Below are positions 1 to 4,992 of a stretch of DNA of 5,185 bases, in pieces. The notes under the pieces are model-generated. The model was not told the origin of the DNA, made no database searches, and was given only the letters and a program-made list of their open reading frames with translations. This DNA is from an uncultured Oscillospiraceae bacterium (lineage in GTDB: Bacteria; Bacillota; Clostridia; Oscillospirales; Oscillospiraceae), in NCBI GenBank assembly GCA_905233785.1, contig CAJOCV010000125.1, positions 1-5,185 on the forward strand, read 5' to 3'. The stretch's first letter is position 1. Every line of letters begins with the position of its first letter. The position numbers were made by a program, and so were the translations under genes.

Positions 1-945
1 CTTGTGGTTCTCGCGGGTGTGAAGCTCGATGACGGGCGCATGGGCTTTGTGCCCGTGATGGTGCTCGGCATCCTGTGGATGAGTGTCGGTTGGATCCCCT
101 TCTGCGGGCTGAAGGTTCTCAAGCCGCAGGAGGCGCTGGTGCTCACACTCTTCGGCAAGTACATCGGCACCTTGAAGGAGGACGGCTTCTACTTCGTCAA
201 CCCCTTCTGCGTCGCGGTGAACCCCGCCGCCAGAACCAAGCTCAACCAGTCCGGCGACGTGGACGCGGGCAGCAACGCCCTGCTCAACGCCGCGCTCAGC
301 AAGAACAGCGAACAGGGCGTTGAGACCGTCAGCAAGAAGATTTCCCTCAAGGCCATGACGCTCTCCAACTCCCGCCAGAAAATCAACGACTGCCTCGGCA
401 ATCCCGTGGAGATCGGCATCGCGGTCATTTGGAAGGTGACGGATACCGCAAAGGCCGTCTTCAACGTGGATAACTTCAAGGAGTATCTGTCCCTGCAGTG
501 CGACAGCGCGGTGAGAAACATCGTGCGCATCTACCCCTACGACGTCGCCCCCGGCGTGGACACCACCGGCGACGGCGTGGCGGACGAGGGCAGCCTGCGC
601 GGCTCGAGCGAGCTCGTGGCCCAGCGCATCCGGGACGAGATCCAGCAGAAGGTCGAGGAGGCCGGTATCGAGATCGTTGAAGCGCGCATCACCTACCTCG
701 CCTACGCCCCCGAGATCGCGGCGGTCATGCTGCAGCGCCAGCAGGCTTCGGCCATCATCGACGCGCGCAAGATGATCGTGGACGGCGCGGTCGGCATGGT
801 GGAAATGGCGCTGGAGCGGCTGAGCGAAAACCACACCGTCGAGCTCGACGAGGAGCGCAAGGCCGCGATGGTCTCGAATCTGCTGGTCGTTCTCTGCGGC
901 AACCGCGACGCGCAGCCGGTCGTCAACTCCGGCAGCCTGTATTGA
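1..945 (+). CDS. SPFH/Band 7 domain membrane protein, 5'-truncated by the window edge
   Basis: The frame is open from base 1, and the first GTG (base 4) has no upstream context, so the true start lies outside. 314 residues are visible. Numbering from base 1, residues about 15-36 form a hydrophobic membrane segment, and an earlier transmembrane segment is probably cut off. It is followed by the SPFH signature region (about 40-69, with LKPQEALVLTLFGKYIGT and DGFYFVNPF), a beta-rich core to about 180, and a charged, alanine-rich helical region (about 200-285) typical of Band 7 oligomerisation. Known for the family: membrane-anchored scaffolds that oligomerise and organise membrane microdomains or membrane proteases; the substrate here is unknown. 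Residues 187-196 (DTTGDGVADE) form an acidic loop resembling a calcium-binding loop. The stop lies 6 bases before the ribbon-helix-helix gene, so the two are very probably co-transcribed. The family call is firm; the cellular role is inferred. Confidence 0.93.
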   Translation, partial: LVVLAGVKLDDGRMGFVPVMVLGILWMSVGWIPFCGLKVLKPQEALVLTLFGKYIGTLKEDGFYFVNPFCVAVNPAARTKLNQSGDVDAGSNALLNAALSKNSEQGVETVSKKISLKAMTLSNSRQKINDCLGNPVEIGIAVIWKVTDTAKAVFNVDNFKEYLSLQCDSAVRNIVRIYPYDVAPGVDTTGDGVADEGSLRGSSELVAQRIRDEIQQKVEEAGIEIVEARITYLAYAPEIAAVMLQRQQASAIIDARKMIVDGAVGMVEMALERLSENHTVELDEERKAAMVSNLLVVLCGNRDAQPVVNSGSLY

Positions 946-951
946 TGTCCC

Positions 952-1152
952 ATGGCCGACAACGCGAAGAAACAGGTGCCGCTGCGCCTGTCCCCCAAGC
1001 TCTATGACGCGCTGGCGCGGTGGGCGGAGGACGATTTCCGCTCCCTCAACGGGCAGATCGAATACCTGCTCACCGAGTGCGTCAAGCAGCGGAAGAAAAA
1101 CGGCAAGTATGTCGGCGAGGAGATCGACAAGTCCCTCGAGCTGGACATATAA
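952..1152 (+). CDS. small Arc-type ribbon-helix-helix DNA-binding protein
   Basis: The product is 66 residues. Residues 8-14 (QVPLRLS) fit the beta strand that enters the major groove, 15-29 (PKLYDALARWAEDDF) fit helix A, and 30-47 (RSLNGQIEYLLTECVKQR) fit helix B. The RSLNGQI stretch closely matches the RSVNSEI turn of phage P22 Arc. Such proteins bind operator DNA as dimers of dimers. The lysine-rich linker and acidic tail (48-66) carry no known motif. No good ribosome binding site precedes the ATG, and the SPFH stop is 6 bases upstream, which suggests translational coupling. Position inside the cluster suggests an autoregulator of the SPFH operon, but no operator can be assigned because the operon promoter is outside the window. 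It is not next to a toxin-like gene, so I do not call it an antitoxin. Confidence 0.88.
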   Translation: MADNAKKQVPLRLSPKLYDALARWAEDDFRSLNGQIEYLLTECVKQRKKNGKYVGEEIDKSLELDI

Positions 1153-1167
1153 CAAGGGTGGTGCACC

Positions 1168-1638
1168 ATGGTCAAACGAATCCTACGGCTTCTCCTGCTG
1201 ATCCTCGGGCTCCTGGTGCTGCTCGGCGCAACGCTCTTTGTGGCGCTGAACTGGGAGAGCTTCCCGGCGGAGATTCCCACGAACTATGACGGCGCGGGGC
1301 AGCCCGAGGCATACAGCGGCAAGGGCGCGCTGTGGGGTATGCTCGTGACCGGCTGGCTCATGTTCGCACTGAGCGCCGCCGTTTCGCGTTTCCCCGCGCT
1401 GCTCAAGAAAAACGGCGGCTTCGTGCGCGTAAACGCGCTGCGCATCGGCGGCCGGACGATCGAGCCAAGCTGGCTGAGCCTCGATCTGATGAGCACGGAG
1501 CTTGCGCTGCTCTTTGGCTATATGACCGTCTGTTCCGCCCTCTGCCGCCCGCTGGGCGCCTGGTTCCTGCCGGCGGTGCTGATCGGCCTGCTGCTGAGCT
1601 TTGTTGTTCCGACCGTACTCGGGGAGGTATTTCGATGA
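1168..1638 (+). CDS. DUF1648-domain four-helix membrane protein
   Basis: The product is 156 residues. The N-terminus has a charged start (MVKR) then a strongly hydrophobic segment at 5-27. Next comes the DUF1648 hallmark loop at 32-52, where FPAEIPTNYDGAGQPEAY corresponds to the family pattern of proline, IP(T/V)H(F/Y), G and a tryptophan or aromatic before a conserved lysine (here SGK). Further hydrophobic segments lie at about 54-75, 108-126 and 131-150, giving four predicted membrane passes. The usual histidine of the IPxH motif is replaced by asparagine (IPTNY). DUF1648 occurs in SdpI-like immunity/signal-transducing proteins and in many uncharacterised membrane proteins; this one lacks the longer SdpI layout, so I make no immunity claim. 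The start is supported by AAGGGTGG at 1154-1161, six bases before the ATG. The TGA overlaps the ATG of the protease gene (ATGA), indicating coupled translation. Confidence 0.87.
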   Translation: MVKRILRLLLLILGLLVLLGATLFVALNWESFPAEIPTNYDGAGQPEAYSGKGALWGMLVTGWLMFALSAAVSRFPALLKKNGGFVRVNALRIGGRTIEPSWLSLDLMSTELALLFGYMTVCSALCRPLGAWFLPAVLIGLLLSFVVPTVLGEVFR

Positions 1639-2513
1639 AGGATAAACAGCTCTCTTCTTTTTTGCTTTGGGCTTTTCTGCTGGCCTGGATGCTGCAGGCC
1701 GTCGCCATCGGCCTTGCCTGGAACGGGCAGACCCACTATTTCCAGCTCGTGATGCTCGTGTCCATGTACGCCCCCTTCGCCGCCGTGCTGCTTGCCAAAG
1801 CGCCGCGGGATATGGGCTGGGGGCTCAAGCTGCGCGGCAAGGGCAAGTGGGTGCTTGCCGCCTGGTTCGGCTTTGCCGTGCTCGCCGTGCTGGGCGCGGC
1901 GCTGTATTATCTGCTGTTTCCGAAAGCCTTCGATCCGGGCTTCAGCTTTCTCAGCACCCAGCTCGGGGAAGAGGGGCTGCGGCAGATGGAGGCGCAGGGG
2001 CTCACGCTCCAGACCCTCGTGCTCATCCAGCTTGTCGAGGCGCTGACCTACGCCCCGCTCATCAACACCTTCGCCGCCCTGGGCGAGGAGGTGGGCTGGC
2101 GCGGCTTCCTCTATCCCCGGCTCAAAGCGCGCTTCGGCGTCGCCAGAGGGCGGCTGCTCGGCGGTCTGATCTGGGGCGTGTGGCACTGGCCGGTCATGAT
2201 CCTCGCGGGCTACAACTACGGCAGCGACTACTGGGGCGCGCCCGTGCTTGGGCCGATTCTCTTCTGCCTTGTGTGTGTCGCCCTCGGTACAATCATCGAC
2301 GATCTGTATGAGAAAACGGCCTGCATCTGGGTTCCCGCCCTCGCCCACGGCGCGTTCAACGCCGTGAGTGGCATTGGCGTTCTGCTGCTGAACCCGGCGT
2401 ATATCGGCCACACCACCCTCGGCCCCGCTCCGATCGGCCTGATCGGCGGTTTGCCGATTTTCGTACTGGCTTTTCTGCTGCTGCGCAGGAGCGGCAAAGC
2501 AGCCGATGAATAA
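1635..2513 (+). CDS. CPBP family intramembrane metalloprotease (CAAX prenyl protease 2/Abi-like)
   Basis: 292 residues with about eight hydrophobic segments (for example 8-28, 36-54, 71-94, 125-148, 173-192, 202-221, 231-253, 263-284). All three catalytic motifs of the family are present: EEVGWR with E151, E152 and R156; WGVWHWP with H184; and AHGAFN with H238 and N242. These form the metal-dependent active site inside the membrane in Rce1-like enzymes. Bacterial CPBP proteins are linked to processing of peptides, bacteriocin self-immunity or membrane-protein turnover; the substrate here is unknown. The start at 1635 is chosen because GGGGAGGT at 1621-1628 lies six bases upstream and because the ATG overlaps the preceding stop; an open frame extends further upstream but only antisense or out of frame to the DUF1648 gene. 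It is the last gene of the cluster, followed 4 bases later by a terminator. No residue needed for catalysis is missing. Confidence 0.94.
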   Translation: MKDKQLSSFLLWAFLLAWMLQAVAIGLAWNGQTHYFQLVMLVSMYAPFAAVLLAKAPRDMGWGLKLRGKGKWVLAAWFGFAVLAVLGAALYYLLFPKAFDPGFSFLSTQLGEEGLRQMEAQGLTLQTLVLIQLVEALTYAPLINTFAALGEEVGWRGFLYPRLKARFGVARGRLLGGLIWGVWHWPVMILAGYNYGSDYWGAPVLGPILFCLVCVALGTIIDDLYEKTACIWVPALAHGAFNAVSGIGVLLLNPAYIGHTTLGPAPIGLIGGLPIFVLAFLLLRRSGKAADE

Positions 2514-2517
2514 GATG

Positions 2518-2551
2518 AAAAAATCTCCCCGAAAAAAGGGGAGATTTTTTT
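2518..2551 (+). terminator. Rho-independent terminator of the SPFH-to-CPBP cluster
   Basis: A perfect 13-bp stem pairs 2518-2530 with 2538-2550 around a 7-base GAAAAAA loop. The G/C core is TCTCCCC/GGGGAGA and seven T residues follow (2545-2551). It starts 4 bases after the protease stop codon. The A-run on the left would also give a U-tract in the other direction, but no leftward gene is close enough to need it. Confidence 0.95.
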
Positions 2552-2561
2552 GAAAAAGGTG

Positions 2562-2590
2562 TTGACAAGTTCGAAATCATCTGGTATTAT
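2562..2590 (+). promoter_or_regulatory. sigma-A type promoter of the tRNA operon
   Basis: The -35 box is TTGACA (2562-2567, a perfect match). A 17-base spacer follows, then the -10 box TATTAT (2585-2590), preceded by TGG (2582-2584), which makes an extended -10. The start of transcription would fall near 2596-2598, some 14 bases before tRNA-Asp. Near-consensus strength is what a tRNA operon needs. The promoter begins only 11 bases after the preceding terminator. Confidence 0.93.
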
Positions 2591-2610
2591 AAGCAAGCTG
2601 ATTGATTGAT

Positions 2611-2687
2611 GGCCACGTAGTTCAGTCGGTTAGAACGCCGGCCTGTCACGCCGGAGGTCGAGGGTTCAAGTCCCTTCGTGGTCGCCA
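2611..2687 (+). tRNA. tRNA-Asp (anticodon GTC)
   Basis: A 77-base cloverleaf including an encoded 3' CCA. Acceptor strands GGCCACG and CGTGGTC pair fully with one G-U pair, with discriminator G. The anticodon stem CCGGC/GCCGG encloses the loop CTGTCAC, with anticodon GTC at 2645-2647. The T-arm carries GGTTCAAGTC. The Asp identity rests on the anticodon and the G discriminator. It is the first gene of a two-tRNA operon. Confidence 0.98.
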
Positions 2688-2689
2688 GC

Positions 2690-2714
2690 TATGCCCCTTG
2701 TCTCAAGGGGCATA
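2690..2714 (+). other. perfect spacer hairpin between the two tRNA genes
   Basis: A 10-bp perfect stem, TATGCCCCTT (2690-2699) with AAGGGGCATA (2705-2714), around the 5-base loop GTCTC. No run of T follows (the next bases are CAATTTG), so it is not a standard terminator. It starts 3 bases after the CCA of tRNA-Asp and ends 6 bases before tRNA-Thr. It could guide processing or act as a weak attenuator that lowers tRNA-Thr relative to tRNA-Asp; the sequence does not decide between these. Confidence 0.8.
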
Positions 2715-2720
2715 CAATTT

Positions 2721-2796
<76 letters not shown>

Positions 2797-2797
2797 G

Positions 2798-2831
2798 AAA
2801 ATCCTCGGAATCGAAAGATTTCGAGGATTTT
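2798..2831 (+). terminator. terminator of the tRNA operon
   Basis: A 15-bp stem pairs 2798-2812 with 2817-2831, closed by a GAAA tetraloop (2813-2816) and containing a single G-U pair (2808/2821). The core is ATCCTCG/CGAGGAT. Only four T residues (2828-2831) lie in the descending arm, then GAGTTC follows, so the U-tract is short; the very stable stem may compensate. It begins two bases after the tRNA-Thr CCA. Confidence 0.85.
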
Positions 2832-2978
2832 GAGTTCAATCTGAACATTGGCGGCTCCAACATCGCAAAAACGCTTTGCGTAGTGACATATGTAGAGTAC
2901 ACCTTGAACGGCACGACGCAAACCGTAATCTCTGATGTGGCAACAAGTGTGCCGAATAGTGTATAATGAGGTGAAAAT
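2832..2978 (+). other. low-GC gene-free leader region with a start-less open frame
   Basis: No complete gene is recognised. One plus-strand frame stays open from within the tRNA-Thr/terminator region to a TAA at 2964-2966, with a plausible-looking C-terminal part (2886-2963, ending VATSVPNSV), but it has no ATG and no ribosome binding site. It could be the tail of a deleted gene or chance. A short inverted repeat, CGCAAA/TTTGCG, sits at 2864-2880. The stretch may instead be the untranslated leader and promoter region of the mini-gene at 2979; I could not identify a convincing -35/-10 pair in it. Confidence 0.4.
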
Positions 2979-3146
2979 ATGGAAAAGGAACTTTATTGCG
3001 GACTGGAAATGGAAATCATCTATTTTGACCGCGAAGTTGTGCTTACCTCTATCGGCAAGGGATGTGACGGTTTTGACTACGGATATTGTGAAGAGGGAAG
3101 CGCATGTGATGGTGATGTTACATGTGACGATATATGTGATGATTGA
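2979..3146 (+). CDS. small cysteine-rich acidic protein, function unknown
   Basis: The frame encodes 55 residues, too short for many gene finders. The ATG is preceded by GAGGTG (2968-2973), five bases away, a good ribosome binding site. The N-terminal half is regular and non-cysteine-rich apart from C7 (MEKELYCGLEMEIIYFD, then VVLTS at 20-24). The second half carries five cysteines (C29, C37, C43, C49, C53), four of them in a Cys-Asp pair. By count there are 16 acidic and 3 basic residues, so the net charge is near -13. There is no signal peptide or membrane segment. The two-part layout resembles a peptide precursor with leader and Cys-rich core, or a small metal-binding protein; both are inference, and no modification or export enzyme is in the window. 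GC is about 45%, below the neighbours. A TATAAT at 2962-2967 is too close to the start codon to be its normal promoter. Gene reality is likely but not certain. Confidence 0.6.
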   Translation: MEKELYCGLEMEIIYFDREVVLTSIGKGCDGFDYGYCEEGSACDGDVTCDDICDD

Positions 3147-3193
3147 CGGATAATTGGGTAGACTGAGGATGATCTGTCTATCAATATTCCGTT

Positions 3194-3215
3194 GCACCGT
3201 GTCCGTATACGGTGC
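3194..3215. repeat. inverted repeat around a 10-base palindrome
   Basis: Perfect 7-base arms GCACCGT (3194-3200) and ACGGTGC (3209-3215) with an 8-base loop. Inside it lies the overlapping perfect palindrome CCGTATACGG (3203-3212), so two alternative pairings exist. It lies 47 bases after the mini-gene stop and lacks a following T-run, so a terminator role is weak. It could be a protein-binding or recombination site. Confidence 0.5.
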
Positions 3216-3254
3216 TGAAGTTTAAAACAGAAGATATTTAACAGACTCCTATTC

Positions 3255-3419
3255 CTAAACGGCAGGCGGCGGTAACGCTGTCCTGCCGTTTGGCATGATG
3301 ATGAACGCTTCAAAGGCACGATCCATGACGCGCTCTTCCATCGGGCGACCGTTGGGCTGTGCGAAAGCAAGGTCAAAATCCTGGTATAAGCCCTGCAACT
3401 GCTCCTTCTGCTTCTCCTG
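3255..3419 (-). pseudogene. C-terminal fragment of an unrecognised protein (gene remnant)
   Basis: On the minus strand a TAA (3420-3422) is followed by 54 sense codons ending in TAG (3255-3257). The product reads like real protein: a charged start (QEKQKEQLQGLYQDFD), then a region holding PNGR twice (residues 22-25 and 43-46), an acidic/basic helix between them (MEERVMDRAFEAF), and a proline-rich end (ALPPPAV). There is no ATG with a ribosome binding site at its 5' end; the first internal ATG (3339-3341) would leave 28 residues. The ATPase stop lies only a few bases upstream on the same strand. The simplest reading is the 3' end of a gene whose front was lost or replaced when the ATPase gene arrived. 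I do not recognise the parent family. Chance openness over 54 codons is possible, hence moderate confidence. Confidence 0.45.
3257..3291. repeat. strong inverted repeat, terminator-like hairpin
   Basis: Arms AAACGGCAGG (3257-3266) and CCTGCCGTTT (3282-3291) pair perfectly. Inside, CGGC (3267-3270) pairs with GCTG (3277-3280, one G-U) around loop GGTAAC, leaving T3281 bulged. No T-run follows on either strand beyond TTT. It covers the last codons of the leftward fragment and would lie downstream of the leftward ATPase gene, so it may help end that transcript. Confidence 0.55.
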
Positions 3420-3424
3420 TTACC

Positions 3425-4807
3425 TCATAGCGCATACAGATTCTCCAAATCGAGGAAGATCATCTTCTCCGTCGGCTCACACTGAAAGCCGGAGCGGGAA
3501 ATAAAGCCGTACTTATAACAGTTCAAGCCGGTGTCCTGAACCTGCTTCATCTCCTCATGGATCATCGCCAGAGACAGCGGCTCCCTGCGAAATTTCGCCT
3601 CGTAAAAGATATAACCGTTGGGATCCTCCGTCACAATATCAAACTCACCGTTGCGTTTTGTTTTCGGATCGTCATAGTAGTATTTTCCGATCCGATCGAA
3701 GGCGGGGCTTATCCGCCCGGCGCGATTCTGACGAATCAGGTACTGCTTGCAGATCGTTTCAAAGACCTTGGGCACATACTGCGCTTCAAAGTCTTCGCGG
3801 ATGTAGCGGTCAAAGAACACGTCCTCATCCAGGACGTTTCGCTGGGAGAGAAAACGGAAAATATAGCGATAATAGAACAAAGACAGGTTATCTACAATGA
3901 AATAGCCGGATTTTCGCCGGTTGTCTGTGTCGTTGATCGGCGCCTGCTTTTCCACAACCTCCATGCGGATCAGCTTCTCCAGCACGTCCACCAGGGTCGG
4001 GCCGCTGGAAACGTGCGATTGGTTCAGCAGGTCGCTGTATTTGGAAAAGCCCCTGGAAAGCGTTTCAAACACCTCGTTGGCGTTCCCGATCTTGGAAATC
4101 TCGGATTTGAGGTACATGGAGACCTCGTTCTCCAAGCGGGCTCCGGGGGCGGAGATCAGCTCCTGGATATTCTCCCGAACCGTGAGGCCGCTGTCGATCT
4201 GGCGATTGTAATAGGGAATGCCGCCGAACACGCTGTAGAGGCGAACCTTGTCCTCATGGGAGAACTGCGGATAGAAGAGCGCGGACTCGTAGTAATCCAT
4301 CGGCTTGAGGTCGATGGTGAGATCGACGCGGCCATAGAGCGGGTTTTCCCGCGCCAGCAGGGACTGCATGATCTCCACATAGGAGCCGCATAGAATCAGC
4401 TTCAGGGAGCTTGTGTCTCTGAAGCGGTCGATCAGAGATTGCAGGACGCTGTCCATGCCGGTAACGGCCTGACGCAAATAGGGGTATTCATCCAGCACCA
4501 GGATCAGCGGTTCGCTGGCTGCGCGCCGGAACAGGTATTCCAGCAGCGCCTCCATGCTCCCAAAACCCAGCGTGGGAAGTTGAAGCTGCTCGGAAATCAG
4601 CGCCGAAAGGCTCTCCACATTGTTCAGTTCTGTAGTCTGTTTGCACTCATAGTTGAGCTGCGGTGCCGCCTCTTTCCGCAGGCACTGCTTGATCAGCTCG
4701 CTCTTGCCGACGCGGCGACGCCCATAGATCAGGGCAGTTTGCAGACCCTCTTTTCCGAACATGCGAGCCAGCTTCTTTTGCTGCTCATCGCGGCCATAAA
4801 ACTTCAT
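3425..4807 (-). CDS. AAA ATPase with C-terminal DUF234 (PD-(D/E)XK-like) domain
   Basis: 460 residues, full length for the COG1672-type family. The N-terminus MKFYGRDEQQKKL is the usual family opening. Walker A is GRRRVGKS at 29-36 (K35, S36), Walker B is LILVLDEY with D106 and E107, a sensor-1-like LCGS is at 139-142, and PLYGR ends in R160, a candidate arginine finger. A winged-helix-like stretch follows (about 243-287). The C-terminal DUF234 part shows EFD (D390) and EAK (E403, K405), spaced as in PD-(D/E)XK nuclease folds. Known: ATP-binding P-loop proteins of the archaeal-ATPase group, mostly uncharacterised, common in genomes with mobile DNA. Nuclease activity or a defence role is inference. 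The start at 4807 is preferred over an in-frame ATG at 4858 because GGAGGTGA (4816-4823) lies eight bases upstream and the promoter at 4845-4873 would place the longer start upstream of the transcript. It is a single gene, opposite in direction to the tRNA operon. Confidence 0.93.
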   Translation of the reverse strand: MKFYGRDEQQKKLARMFGKEGLQTALIYGRRRVGKSELIKQCLRKEAAPQLNYECKQTTELNNVESLSALISEQLQLPTLGFGSMEALLEYLFRRAASEPLILVLDEYPYLRQAVTGMDSVLQSLIDRFRDTSSLKLILCGSYVEIMQSLLARENPLYGRVDLTIDLKPMDYYESALFYPQFSHEDKVRLYSVFGGIPYYNRQIDSGLTVRENIQELISAPGARLENEVSMYLKSEISKIGNANEVFETLSRGFSKYSDLLNQSHVSSGPTLVDVLEKLIRMEVVEKQAPINDTDNRRKSGYFIVDNLSLFYYRYIFRFLSQRNVLDEDVFFDRYIREDFEAQYVPKVFETICKQYLIRQNRAGRISPAFDRIGKYYYDDPKTKRNGEFDIVTEDPNGYIFYEAKFRREPLSLAMIHEEMKQVQDTGLNCYKYGFISRSGFQCEPTEKMIFLDLENLYAL

Positions 4808-4815
4808 TTGTTCGG

Positions 4816-4823
4816 TCACCTCC
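4816..4823 (-). promoter_or_regulatory. ribosome binding site of the ATPase gene
   Basis: Minus-strand GGAGGTGA, an eight-base match to the end of 16S rRNA, spaced eight bases from the ATG at 4805-4807. It decides the start codon: the upstream in-frame ATG at 4858 has no comparable site. Confidence 0.88.
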
Positions 4824-4844
4824 GACTCGGTTTTGATCGAATTA

Positions 4845-4873
4845 ATTGTAGCACCCATGTAAAAGAATTACAA
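4845..4873 (-). promoter_or_regulatory. extended -10 promoter of the ATPase gene
   Basis: On the minus strand, TTGTAA (plus 4868-4873) is a -35 box matching four of six bases. A 17-base spacer follows, then TACAAT (plus 4845-4850), which is preceded by TGC, giving an extended -10. Transcription would begin near 4837-4839, leaving a leader of about 30 bases that includes the ribosome binding site. Confidence 0.8.
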
Positions 4874-4992
4874 GGGGAATTTCGGAAGCGTTCATGAAAT
4901 GCGCGAAGGAGCACGGCCTCACCGTCGAGCGTTGCCCGATACGGAGCTTCCCCCTGCCCCATTCGGCCTGGCGGGAGGGAATGCGTAAATAC
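4874..4992. other. stretch without a supported gene
   Basis: It lies between the ATPase promoter and the long hairpin. A plus-strand frame starts with ATG at 4894 and runs 58 codons, but it reads straight through the terminator hairpin into arginine-rich sequence, so I do not accept it. Its first 30 codons are GC-rich and could be a decayed coding remnant. I see no tRNA, repeat array or promoter here. Confidence 0.5.

Noticed and set aside
952..1152. Ribbon-helix-helix protein as an antitoxin
   Set aside because: No toxin-like gene is adjacent; the neighbours are membrane proteins.
1332..1634. Upstream extension of the CPBP frame
   Set aside because: It overlaps the DUF1648 gene out of frame and is arginine-rich nonsense; the ATG at 1635 has a good ribosome binding site.
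1518..2411. Leftward 297-codon open frame
   Set aside because: It is antisense to the DUF1648 and CPBP genes; the composition (rich in H, G, E, Q) is typical of a high-GC shadow frame.
2962..2967. TATAAT as the mini-gene promoter
   Set aside because: It is perfect as a -10 box, but transcription would start about five bases before the ATG and exclude the ribosome binding site, and no -35 box lies 16-18 bases upstream.
3090..3146. Repeated TGTGAT/TGTGAC units as a direct-repeat or CRISPR-like array
   Set aside because: The repeats are six bases long, irregularly spaced and explained by the Cys-Asp codons of the mini-gene.
2935..3153. Rightward 72-codon frame overlapping the mini-gene
   Set aside because: It is a shadow of the 2979-3146 frame, which has the better ribosome binding site and a more protein-like composition.
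3557..4393. Rightward 278-codon open frame
   Set aside because: It is antisense to the ATPase gene, which has all its catalytic motifs, a promoter and a ribosome binding site.
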